A DNA stretch of 41,609 bases from Gammaproteobacteria bacterium (lineage in GTDB: Bacteria > Pseudomonadota > Gammaproteobacteria > Pseudomonadales > Azotimanducaceae), in assembly GCA_018665025.1 (NCBI GenBank), contig JABJED010000028.1, positions 1 to 41,609 of the forward strand, written 5' to 3'. How positions within the stretch are numbered: the stretch's first letter is position 1; each line of letters starts with the position of its first letter. The translations under genes and the position numbers were made by a program. The notes beneath the pieces are model-generated. The model made no database searches and was not told the origin of the DNA. It was given only the letters and a program-made list of their open reading frames with translations. This document shows, in pieces, positions 30,096 through 38,626 of the stretch.

Positions 30096-32156
30096 TTATA
30101 CCGGGTTAATTAAGAGGTTGCCGACCTTATCAACGGTCGCGGCGTGATCCGCCAGGATCAACGTGGTTGAATCCATCTCTACAACGATCGCGGGTCCAAT
30201 GACAACTGCGTCAATGCCTAGCTTACTGCGGTCATAGACAACGGCATCGTGCCACTTCTGATCAACATAGACTTTCGTGTCATGAATAGCTGCGGCCTTA
30301 AGGTCCGTAGCACCCTCACTGACCTGAGACAGGTCAGCAGACAAACTGCTTTCAGCTTTGACAACGGCCCGAATCATAACAATTTCGTGGTCCATCCCAA
30401 GAGCAAATGTAAACAACTGCTCATGCTGACGATCAAACTCATCTGTTAAAACAGACAGTCCTTCTGACCGAAGTCGCTCGATAGTGACAGGCAACGACAA
30501 CTGAAATGCCTGACCGGCGTATCGGAAATCTGCCTGGTAACTGACTTCGTGTTGTTCCTCGCCTATACCATCAGTGATGAATGACTGACTCGCCCGAGCA
30601 CAAAGGCCTTCCAGCTCGCTAACCAGGTCTTCCGCCGATATTGCTTCGACAGAGGTGACGTAGGTTCGCGATGCTTCGTCCTGTATTTGCGTAGTGGCAT
30701 CACCATAGGCACAAAGTACACCAGGACCCGGTGGAACGATTACCGGCCATGAACCACTCAACACGCCTAATGCATTCGCATGCAACGGCCCTGCACCGCC
30801 GAACCCAACGAGCGCGAAATCACGAGGGTCGTAGCCTTGCTCTACAGAAACCAACCGCAACGCACCCAGCATCGATTCGTTGACAATTTTTATAATACCT
30901 TCAGCTGCCGCCATCAAATCGATGTCCATGGCGTCAGCGAGCGTCTGAACAGCGGCGGTCGCGGCTTCTCGATTAATGTTCATGGCACCACCAAGTTTAA
31001 CGTCCGACGGCAGATAGCCAAGCACGACATTCGCATCACAAACCGTCGCTTTATCACCACCCTTCATGTACGCAGCTGGACCAGGGTCCGCCCCGGCAGA
31101 ATCCGGACCAACCCTTAGCGCTCTAGTCAACTCAGGAACAAACGCGATCGATCCTCCGCCAGCACCTATTGTACGAACGTCTACAGAGGGCGCTCTAACT
31201 GTGATGTCCCCCACTTTGGTCTCACGTCGAATTCTCGCGTTGCCATCCTGCATCAATGCGACATCAGTTGAAGTACCACCCATATCAAATGTCAGGATAT
31301 TTTGAAATCCACCACGCTTACAGAAGTACATAGCGCCAGCAACTCCGCCAGCGGGTCCTGAAAGCAGCATATTGACAGGTGATTCGCCCGCCCCTCTGGC
31401 CGAGGCCAGACCACCATCCGACCGCAAAATAGAAAGCTTTACATCATCCCGCAGTCGTTCTTCCAAAGAGGTCTGAAGATTAGCCACATATTTTGAAACC
31501 TGAGGGCGCACGTAAGAATTGACGACTGTCGTCTCAGCTCGCTCGTATTCCTGCATCTCCGGCACAACTTCACAACTGATCGATATTGGAATGTCAGTAA
31601 AAAATTCACCAGCGATCTCTTTGACCTGAACTTCGTGCGCACCATTAACATAGGAATTCATCAGACATACGGTTAGTGCTTCCACCTCGCCGGTATCTGC
31701 CAGCCGCTTCAGATCAGCCCTTAGCGCATCCACATTCAGAGGCGTGATGACCTGGCCTTCTGCATCAAGACGTTCATCTGCCTCTATGGTCAGCTCCAAC
31801 GGTGCCAGCAGCGGTGCTTTCATATAACTGACCCAGCCACCCAGACCGCCAGGACAGAATGAACGGGCCACCTGCAATACCTGCCGGTAGCCTTTGGTCG
31901 TAATCAGCCCGACCTTTGCGCCCTTTCTGGTCAGTACCGCGTTAGTCGCGACGGTCGTGCCATGCATAACCTGAGTGACTTCGCGGGTATCTATATCCGA
32001 TTCATCACAAATACGATCAATACCGTTAAGCACCCCAATTGATGAGTCCTCCGGCGTCGATGGCACTTTGGCCATGTAAGTCTGCCCTGAGGATTCATCT
32101 ACCAACAACAAATCGGTGAACGTGCCACCAACATCAACTCCCAGTCGAAATGTCAT
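30096..32156 (-). CDS. hyuA: hydantoinase A / oxoprolinase family protein
   Basis: 686 aa; LGVDVGGTFTDLLLVDE, GTTVATNAVLTRKGAKVGLITTKGYR, FDMGGTSTDVALM, GAGGGSIAFV. Confidence 0.92.
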   Translation of the reverse strand: MTFRLGVDVGGTFTDLLLVDESSGQTYMAKVPSTPEDSSIGVLNGIDRICDESDIDTREVTQVMHGTTVATNAVLTRKGAKVGLITTKGYRQVLQVARSFCPGGLGGWVSYMKAPLLAPLELTIEADERLDAEGQVITPLNVDALRADLKRLADTGEVEALTVCLMNSYVNGAHEVQVKEIAGEFFTDIPISISCEVVPEMQEYERAETTVVNSYVRPQVSKYVANLQTSLEERLRDDVKLSILRSDGGLASARGAGESPVNMLLSGPAGGVAGAMYFCKRGGFQNILTFDMGGTSTDVALMQDGNARIRRETKVGDITVRAPSVDVRTIGAGGGSIAFVPELTRALRVGPDSAGADPGPAAYMKGGDKATVCDANVVLGYLPSDVKLGGAMNINREAATAAVQTLADAMDIDLMAAAEGIIKIVNESMLGALRLVSVEQGYDPRDFALVGFGGAGPLHANALGVLSGSWPVIVPPGPGVLCAYGDATTQIQDEASRTYVTSVEAISAEDLVSELEGLCARASQSFITDGIGEEQHEVSYQADFRYAGQAFQLSLPVTIERLRSEGLSVLTDEFDRQHEQLFTFALGMDHEIVMIRAVVKAESSLSADLSQVSEGATDLKAAAIHDTKVYVDQKWHDAVVYDRSKLGIDAVVIGPAIVVEMDSTTLILADHAATVDKVGNLLINPV

Positions 32157-32168
32157 CTGTTTTACCTT

Positions 32169-33392
32169 TTAGATAATCGATTTTTTTCGTAGCGCAGCAA
32201 GATCATCTGCATTAAGCCCAAGCAAACTGCTATAAACGCTTTCATTGTGTTCGCCAACAACCTGAGGACCTACCCAACGAACTTCACCTTGTGTTTTTGA
32301 CATCTTTGGAAATACATTCTGCATTTTCAGGTCTGGCCATTGTTCGGTAGGTGTATCAATAATCGACTCACGCGCTTTGAAATGCGGATCTTTTAGCATT
32401 TCAGGAGCCCTGTAGATCCCGCCTGCGGGTACAGCATTTTCTTCCATCACCTGGTCGACTTCCTCGACTGTTTTAGTCAGCGTCCAGTCATTAATAAGAC
32501 CATCGAGCTCCTCAGCATTCTGCCCTCTTGCCGTATGAGTCGCGAATCGCTCATCTTGCGCTAGCTCCGGTTGCTCAATGACTGCGCACAAACGAGCAAA
32601 AACAGTATCCTGGTTAGCCGCAATGAGAAACTCCCCATCTTTGCACGTATAAATGTTTGATGGCGCTACGTTGGGAAGGGTCGCACCCGATCTCTTTCTG
32701 ATGTAATTGCTGACAGTATATTCGGGTATGGTTGCTTCCATGACGTTAAGCACCGATTCGAAAATCGAAGCATCAATCACCTGACCCTCTCCGGTCTTTT
32801 CTCGATGATGCAACGCAGCCAGTGCGCCCGTGCAAGCAAATGTGGCGGCTATGGAATCTCCCATTGACAACCCTGTCCTACTCGGTCGTCTGTCTGGCTC
32901 TCCGCAGAGGTAGCGCATTCCACCCAATGCTTCGCCTATCGAGGCATATCCCGCACGGCCAGAATGAGGCCCTGTTTGACCATATCCTGATACCCTAACC
33001 ATGATCAAGCCTGGGTTTTCTTTAGACAGTTCCTCGTAACCAAGCCCCCAACGTTCCATGGTCCCTGGTCTGAAGTTTTCCAACACCATATCAGCCTGTG
33101 AAATCAGCTTTCTGGCCAACTCCTGGCCCTCAGGTTCACGAAGATTGGCGGTCACACAGCGTTTGTTACGCGCACAGACCGTCCACCAGAGGGGATAGTC
33201 GCCACGCCCCCAGACTCTCATTGGGTCGCCAACTTCCGGCGGCTCTATCTTGATGACATCAGCGCCCATATCGGCCAACAATTGTCCGCAAAAAGGGCCC
33301 GCAATTAGCTGGCCAAGCTCAATAACACGCAGGTCAGTCAAAGGACCCTTTGCTTGTTTTTGGCTATCGTTGTCGACTTGAGATTCAGTCAT
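32169..33392 (-). CDS. family III (CaiB/BaiF) CoA-transferase
   Basis: 407 aa; LTDLRVIELGQLIAGPFCGQLLADMGADVIKIEPPEVGDPMR, LSMGDSIAATFACTGALAALHHREKTGEGQVID. Confidence 0.92.
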   Translation of the reverse strand: MTESQVDNDSQKQAKGPLTDLRVIELGQLIAGPFCGQLLADMGADVIKIEPPEVGDPMRVWGRGDYPLWWTVCARNKRCVTANLREPEGQELARKLISQADMVLENFRPGTMERWGLGYEELSKENPGLIMVRVSGYGQTGPHSGRAGYASIGEALGGMRYLCGEPDRRPSRTGLSMGDSIAATFACTGALAALHHREKTGEGQVIDASIFESVLNVMEATIPEYTVSNYIRKRSGATLPNVAPSNIYTCKDGEFLIAANQDTVFARLCAVIEQPELAQDERFATHTARGQNAEELDGLINDWTLTKTVEEVDQVMEENAVPAGGIYRAPEMLKDPHFKARESIIDTPTEQWPDLKMQNVFPKMSKTQGEVRWVGPQVVGEHNESVYSSLLGLNADDLAALRKKSII

Positions 33393-33438
33393 TTCGCGCT
33401 TCCATCAAAATTTGGTATATTTGTTATATAAACATATC

Positions 33439-33447
33439 ATTATATCA
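33439..33447 (-). promoter_or_regulatory. candidate extended -10 promoter element for the CoA-transferase/hyuAB operon
   Basis: Minus strand TGATATAAT (extended -10 TGnTATAAT), about 47 nt upstream of the 33392 start. Confidence 0.4.
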
Positions 33448-33475
33448 AATGCAATTGCCAAATAGCCCCTGTGCG

Positions 33476-34759
33476 TTAACGCCAATTGACCGTGCCGATA
33501 ACACCATCGACAGATACGTCCGCACCATCCGGGATTCTCATCGTAGCCTCAAGCACCCCCAGCACCATCGGAATACGTCGCTCTCTCGCGAGCGAAGCCA
33601 AATGCGAGGTGCTGCCTCCCAACTCTGCCACAACCCCCGAAACACGAGGCAATATCTGACTGAGTGAAGGACTCGCGACACGTGTCACAAGCACGTCACC
33701 ATAAGCAACGCGTGAAAGCTCACATTCGCAATTAATCACGCAGGCCTTGCCGCTAGCCCAGCCAACGCCAGAAGGCTGTCCACGGACTCCTGCTTTTCGA
33801 GACCCGGGGTCCGGTGTGCTTGACCGCTGATCTTCCATTTGCAATGGGCGCGCCTGCAACAACCACTGGCGCTTTCCGTTGCCAGTCCACTCAATTTCGA
33901 CCGCAAAACCCATGTGCTCTTCTGCGCGCCTGAGCAATTGTCCGAGCTCACTAACCTGGACTTTGCTCAGACAAGGCTGCAACGCGTTATCCTGTTCAAC
34001 GCGAGAACTACTTCCTGAGTGGTGGGCACAATTTTGTCCGTGCACCGTACGCCCGACGACTGTTTCAATCACAGTACCATCCGCGCCCAGGACATAACGA
34101 TCGGGTACAACTTCACCCTGGGCAATGGCAGTGCCCAGCCCCCAAGAAGCACTCAGTGACATGCTGCCATCGGCCATTCGGCTCATGCCACCGCCAGAGG
34201 TCAATCCACCTACTAGCTCCTGGATGCAGAGACCCATGGCCATATCCAGGGTATCGAGGTTTCGGCTCTCCATGTAGCGTAATGCTCGTGGCGACCATAG
34301 CGCCGCCCAACAGGCTCGAACTGCAGTTAGAAACTCCGCTTCATTATTAAGTCCCAGGAAAGTCTCGTACTGACCGGCAAAGGTGCTGTCTGCCAGATCT
34401 TCTGATAGCGAAGAAGAACGAACCACCGTCTTCGAACCAGAGGCTTCACATAACTCACGCCAGGCAATAAGTAATGGTTTCTCTATGTCCGAAGCAATAG
34501 GACTATCAAACAATCCAAGCCTCAATTTGGACACGGCGTGACGCTGTTCTTCGCCAGACAATCCATCAACTTGACCTGCCAGCTCTAGCAGTCCTATGGA
34601 TTCAAGTTGTCTTCGGTAGGCGGCTGCATCCAAACTGAACCCTTTAGGGATCGGCAAACCAGCATGCCCCAGCATCGCCTGGTTGGCAGCCTTGGCACCA
34701 AACCGATTGGCGTCAATCGCACCAGCGTCCTTGAGATTGGCAATATAGTCAGTCATCAC
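33476..34759 (-). CDS. compact PEP-synthase-like protein: ATP-grasp (PPDK_N) plus PEP-utilizer mobile His domain
   Basis: 427 aa; FGAKAANQAMLGHAGLPIPKGF, TVVRSSSLSEDLADSTFAGQYETFL, RQWLLQARPLQ, then GVVAELGGSTSHLASLARERRIPMVLGV (mobile His motif). Confidence 0.85.
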   Translation of the reverse strand: MMTDYIANLKDAGAIDANRFGAKAANQAMLGHAGLPIPKGFSLDAAAYRRQLESIGLLELAGQVDGLSGEEQRHAVSKLRLGLFDSPIASDIEKPLLIAWRELCEASGSKTVVRSSSLSEDLADSTFAGQYETFLGLNNEAEFLTAVRACWAALWSPRALRYMESRNLDTLDMAMGLCIQELVGGLTSGGGMSRMADGSMSLSASWGLGTAIAQGEVVPDRYVLGADGTVIETVVGRTVHGQNCAHHSGSSSRVEQDNALQPCLSKVQVSELGQLLRRAEEHMGFAVEIEWTGNGKRQWLLQARPLQMEDQRSSTPDPGSRKAGVRGQPSGVGWASGKACVINCECELSRVAYGDVLVTRVASPSLSQILPRVSGVVAELGGSTSHLASLARERRIPMVLGVLEATMRIPDGADVSVDGVIGTVNWR

Positions 34760-34772
34760 TCAAGCCTCCTTC

Positions 34773-36023
34773 TTACGAATGTCGCATCGGGTCAACAACG
34801 GTTATTTCCTTAACCGGGAAGTTGGAAATGATTTCGGTACTGTCTTCATGAACAATCAGCATCTCTTCAATCCGAACTCCAAACTCAAGTGGTTTGCCAT
34901 GCTGAGTTTCCAGTGCAAAAACCATCCCTGGTTTGATTTCGATGGGATGATCAAGCGACCAGATGCGAGAAATCACAGGCATGTCGTATTGAGCCAACCC
35001 AAGACCGTGACCCCACAGGTTCGCTGCGGCCTGATCTTCTTCTTCATAGCCCCACACTTCTTTGGCCGACGGCCACTTTTCGGCAATATCCTTTGTTGTG
35101 CAACCCGCCTTAACCGCATCGATAGAATCGTAAAGCCACTCTAGCGCCTGCGCATAGTAATCTTTCATTTCCTGAGTCGGTTCACCTCCGACACAATAAG
35201 TCCTGTAGTAGCAGGATTTATATCCGTTCCAGGTTAATGCAGCCAGATCCATGAACGTAATGTCTCCAGGCAAAATAATGCGATCAGAAAAGTTGCGCCA
35301 GTTGGGCCACGTATTGGGGCCAGAAGAAACGATGACATCTTCAACATCCTCCATGCCTGGCCAAGAATAAAGGTATTCCATGATATGTGCGGTTACCTGA
35401 TTTTCAGTGACTCCAGGCTCCAGGAACTTCATGGTCTGCCAGTGAGCCGCATCACCGATAGCGCCAACAATTCGCATGCATTCCTGCTCGTCCTGGTTCT
35501 TGATGGCTCTTGCTTCCATCATCGCAGTCATACCATCTACCCAGGTGATTCCAGCGGCTTCGAAAGCACCCATCATGTTGATGTCGACAAAATCCACACC
35601 GAGCTTCTCTCCGGCGACGTTAAAACGCTTCATCTCTTCAAGGATTGCTTTGGTGAATTTCTTCACTTGTTCTTGAGCTGCGGGGCCTGCTGCACCCTTT
35701 ATCCAGGCGTAAGAGTAACGGATGTTTTCTGCTGGCAACCATGGGCAGTGACGGTTAATTTGAACACCGATGTCACCCTGCTCAAACAATACTGGCGCGG
35801 CGTCACCACAAAGCAGCGCATAACGAAGCCCGGGTTTTAACCGACACCAGCCTGGTGTAATTGTAGATGTGATATAGCGAACATTTTCATCGTACATGCA
35901 TAGCATTGCACCAAGTCCGTGCGCTTTCATTCGAGCCCGGGCACTTTCCAGTCGATAGGTACGCAGACGCTCCCAATTCACTCGCTCCTGCCAATCCACA
36001 CCTGCAATTCCAAAATTTGCCAA
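34773..36023 (-). CDS. M24 family (creatinase/aminopeptidase P fold) protein
   Basis: 416 aa; N-terminal creatinase domain (LRTYRLESARARMKAHGLGAMLCMYDENVRYITS), catalytic fold LWGHGLGL, IKPGMVFALET, GVRIEEMLIV. Confidence 0.88.
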   Translation of the reverse strand: MANFGIAGVDWQERVNWERLRTYRLESARARMKAHGLGAMLCMYDENVRYITSTITPGWCRLKPGLRYALLCGDAAPVLFEQGDIGVQINRHCPWLPAENIRYSYAWIKGAAGPAAQEQVKKFTKAILEEMKRFNVAGEKLGVDFVDINMMGAFEAAGITWVDGMTAMMEARAIKNQDEQECMRIVGAIGDAAHWQTMKFLEPGVTENQVTAHIMEYLYSWPGMEDVEDVIVSSGPNTWPNWRNFSDRIILPGDITFMDLAALTWNGYKSCYYRTYCVGGEPTQEMKDYYAQALEWLYDSIDAVKAGCTTKDIAEKWPSAKEVWGYEEEDQAAANLWGHGLGLAQYDMPVISRIWSLDHPIEIKPGMVFALETQHGKPLEFGVRIEEMLIVHEDSTEIISNFPVKEITVVDPMRHS

Positions 36024-36056
36024 TTTAATCTCTCCAACAATAATTAATATAGGGTT

Positions 36057-37064
36057 TCATTCGATGGTTCTGGCTACCCGAACGCCAAAGTTGTAGTAAC
36101 GCGTGCTCTTGCTGTCATCACCGGTGAAATCGAATCCATATCGATTCGCCGAACGCAAATATTTAGGATGATCGTGCCAGGAAGCGCCACGAAGTATCGG
36201 TATGCTGCAATTACCCTGCCGCCAGGCTGAACCGTCCCTCGGCGCACCGACATAATTCTCACTCCAGCAATCTTCGACCCACTCGGCGACATTACCGAGA
36301 ACGTCATGGACCCCAAAAGCATTGGCACGTAGCGAACCAACTTCTGCCGTAAAAGAATATCCATCATGGCAATTCGCCACTGTCCAACCAGGAATATCCG
36401 TCTCACCTGTTAAGTCCGCACCGTTGGCAAACTCACAGCCATCATCTGCAGACAAACCCCAAAATCTCTCACTAATGGTCCCTGCTCGTGCCGCGTATTC
36501 CCACTCAGCCTCACTGGGCAATCGATAATCCTGCTCCGTCACATCGCTCAGCCACTTCACGTAAGCATTCGCATCCTGCCAACTTATACAGACTGCCGGG
36601 TGACGGTCATTTTGCGAATAACCCGGATCACGCCAGCCGAGAGAAGGATCAAGTTCGGGCTCTCTTTTCGTTCGGAAGAAACAGCCGCCAGTGGTGTCTC
36701 TTCTCGTCACACTAACGAATCGAGCATATTCGCCGCGGGTCAATTCGAATTTTCCAATTGCGTATCGCTTCGCTATGTCGACTCGATGGCGCGGCACTTC
36801 GTCTTTATGTTTTTGTTCGTCGTTCTTCGCTGCGCCCATCATGAAACTGCCTGCAGGAATGATGACCAGTACCGGGCAGTAATCACAATCCTGAATTTTC
36901 CCCAGATTTTCATAACCTGCAGACAATTGGCCCTGAGCCATCAGCAACGGAGACCCGACCCAACAAGACAATCCCAGCAGGATCACTAGCCACTTGTTCA
37001 AGACGGGAACACTCGCATAAAAGGTCTCTTTGATCGCACGCTTTTGAGTACCATTATTTATCAA
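36057..37064 (-). CDS. formylglycine-generating-enzyme-fold (SUMF1) protein with N-terminal signal/hydrophobic segment
   Basis: IPAGSFMMGAAKNDEQKHKDEVPRHRVDI, AVCISWQDANAYVKWLS, YRLPSEAEWEYAARAG, VLGNVAEWVEDCW. True start uncertain: the 37064 TTG lies inside the palindrome at 37058-37071; a downstream start is likely. Confidence 0.82.
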   Translation of the reverse strand: MINNGTQKRAIKETFYASVPVLNKWLVILLGLSCWVGSPLLMAQGQLSAGYENLGKIQDCDYCPVLVIIPAGSFMMGAAKNDEQKHKDEVPRHRVDIAKRYAIGKFELTRGEYARFVSVTRRDTTGGCFFRTKREPELDPSLGWRDPGYSQNDRHPAVCISWQDANAYVKWLSDVTEQDYRLPSEAEWEYAARAGTISERFWGLSADDGCEFANGADLTGETDIPGWTVANCHDGYSFTAEVGSLRANAFGVHDVLGNVAEWVEDCWSENYVGAPRDGSAWRQGNCSIPILRGASWHDHPKYLRSANRYGFDFTGDDSKSTRYYNFGVRVARTIE

Positions 37065-37071
37065 TTGATAA
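37058..37071. promoter_or_regulatory. palindrome TTATCAATTGATAA, candidate TetR operator (copy 2)
   Basis: Immediately upstream of the FGE-like gene unit on the minus strand; matches TTATCAnnTGATAA. Confidence 0.55.
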
Positions 37072-37115
37072 CTTAAAAGTCAAACAAATGAGCTGGATAG
37101 TGTCAAAATCTATCG

Positions 37116-38612
37116 TTACGCCTGTGGCCTAGGTCTGATGTTGCTGTTGATTCGAAACAAATTGGCAGGGTCATACTTAGACTTCACGTCCACCAATCGA
37201 TCAAGGTTAGTCAAATAGTTAGTTTGAACCTGCACGGGGTCTACGCCATATGCATCATTAGTATAGAAACCGTCGGTAAACCCTTTAACCTTATTCCAGT
37301 AGCTGTCGGCCCAGGCAGCGTGTGGCTCTGGATCCAGGCCGGAAGGCCATACTGCTCCTATCGTAAGGTTGTGACTAATTTCCCGGTGTGGAAACGCTGT
37401 TGCCGATGTCGCGATTTCCCTGATCGCGCCACCGGCTTGCTGAAAGAACGCCATACTCCCCCTGAGCATGTTTGACTCAAGGTTTTCAATCAAGGTATCT
37501 ACCAGCGCCTTACTAATCGTTTTGACGAAGCCGCTCTTTAAATGCTGCCCTGTACCTCTTGGGTCTGAGTCATCGCTACTTTTCTGCAATGCTACGTAAT
37601 CGACAGGCCTTATTTCGTCCTTGAGGGGCTTAACGAAGCGTCTCAGTGGCTCTAGCACCCGTGCTGCATCCTTCGGATGCCCCGAGTAACAAACATCTAA
37701 ATAAAGGGCACTTTTTAGGCCAAACGGTGGCGCAAATATCACCAGGTCAACGTACAAATCATCTGGCATATCCTGACAATACTCCGCATAAAAGCTGATC
37801 ACCTCTTTGGCTTTTTCATACGGATAATAAATCTCACCACCAATGACTTGCCGATCCATCGGATGTAACTGAAAATCAAAAGACGTGACAACACCAAAAT
37901 TGCCCCCACCGCCTCGGAGTGCCCAATAAAGGTCCGGATTTTCATCCACGCTGGCCCGCCTCAATTCGCCATCTGAGGTGACTATGTCGGCCGCCAATAA
38001 ATTGTCAGAGGTAAGACCGAAACGTCGTGCCAGGCGGCCAAAGCCGCCACCCAGGGTTAAGCCACCGACACCAGTATGCGACACAGTTCCTGCAGTAGTT
38101 ACCAAACCATGGGCCTGACTTTTTTCATCCAACTCTGCCAAGAGCGACCCACCTAGCACACTGGCCATACGTCTTTCTGGATCAACCGCCACACCCTGCA
38201 TAAGGGAAAGGTCGATTAACAACCCGCCCTCACAGGTTCCATTGCCCGCAATGTTATGACCACCGCATTTCACAGCTGTCAACAACTGGTAATGGTTTGC
38301 AAAATTAACAACCTCGATGACATCTACGGCACTGGCACACTGTGCAACCAAAGCCGGATACTTATCGATTGTCCTATTACGGACTTGTCGCGCTATCTCG
38401 TAACCCTCACTTCCAGAAAAGAGCAAATAGCCTTTGATGCTTTTTGCTAGCGCCGCGAGAGCGAAGGCATCCAGTAACACCTCACCACCCAAAATCGATA
38501 CAGCGTTAATACTGGCCAAGCTCGATTGATTTCCACTGTAGTATCGCCATATCGGATATGGGGCTACTGCCGCAGCGCCCATCCCCGCGTATAATAATGT
38601 TCGTCGCTTCAT
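37116..38612 (-). CDS. FAD-linked oxidase, berberine-bridge-enzyme-like, possible Tat-type N-terminus
   Basis: 498 aa; MKRRTLLYAGMGAAAVAPY leader, KCGGHNIAGNGTCEGGLLIDLS, TGVGGLTLGGGFGRLARRFGLTSDNLL, WALRGGGGNFGVVTSF. Confidence 0.88.
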   Translation of the reverse strand: MKRRTLLYAGMGAAAVAPYPIWRYYSGNQSSLASINAVSILGGEVLLDAFALAALAKSIKGYLLFSGSEGYEIARQVRNRTIDKYPALVAQCASAVDVIEVVNFANHYQLLTAVKCGGHNIAGNGTCEGGLLIDLSLMQGVAVDPERRMASVLGGSLLAELDEKSQAHGLVTTAGTVSHTGVGGLTLGGGFGRLARRFGLTSDNLLAADIVTSDGELRRASVDENPDLYWALRGGGGNFGVVTSFDFQLHPMDRQVIGGEIYYPYEKAKEVISFYAEYCQDMPDDLYVDLVIFAPPFGLKSALYLDVCYSGHPKDAARVLEPLRRFVKPLKDEIRPVDYVALQKSSDDSDPRGTGQHLKSGFVKTISKALVDTLIENLESNMLRGSMAFFQQAGGAIREIATSATAFPHREISHNLTIGAVWPSGLDPEPHAAWADSYWNKVKGFTDGFYTNDAYGVDPVQVQTNYLTNLDRLVDVKSKYDPANLFRINSNIRPRPQA

Positions 38613-38626
38613 ATCAACGGCCTAAA

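Noticed and set aside
24388-32156. Naming a complete creatinine degradation pathway
   Set aside because: Families match, but HMG-CoA-lyase-like and CoA-transferase genes do not belong to that pathway, and no sarcosine oxidase/dehydrogenase was recognised; kept only as an analogy.
35385-35840. 151-aa plus-strand ORF
   Set aside because: Antisense to the M24 gene; no domain features.
34773-36023. Calling the M24 protein DddP (DMSP lyase)
   Set aside because: Same superfamily, but the DddP metal-binding DxD...D arrangement is not reproduced (Cys at the second Asp position), so a dddP symbol is not supportable.
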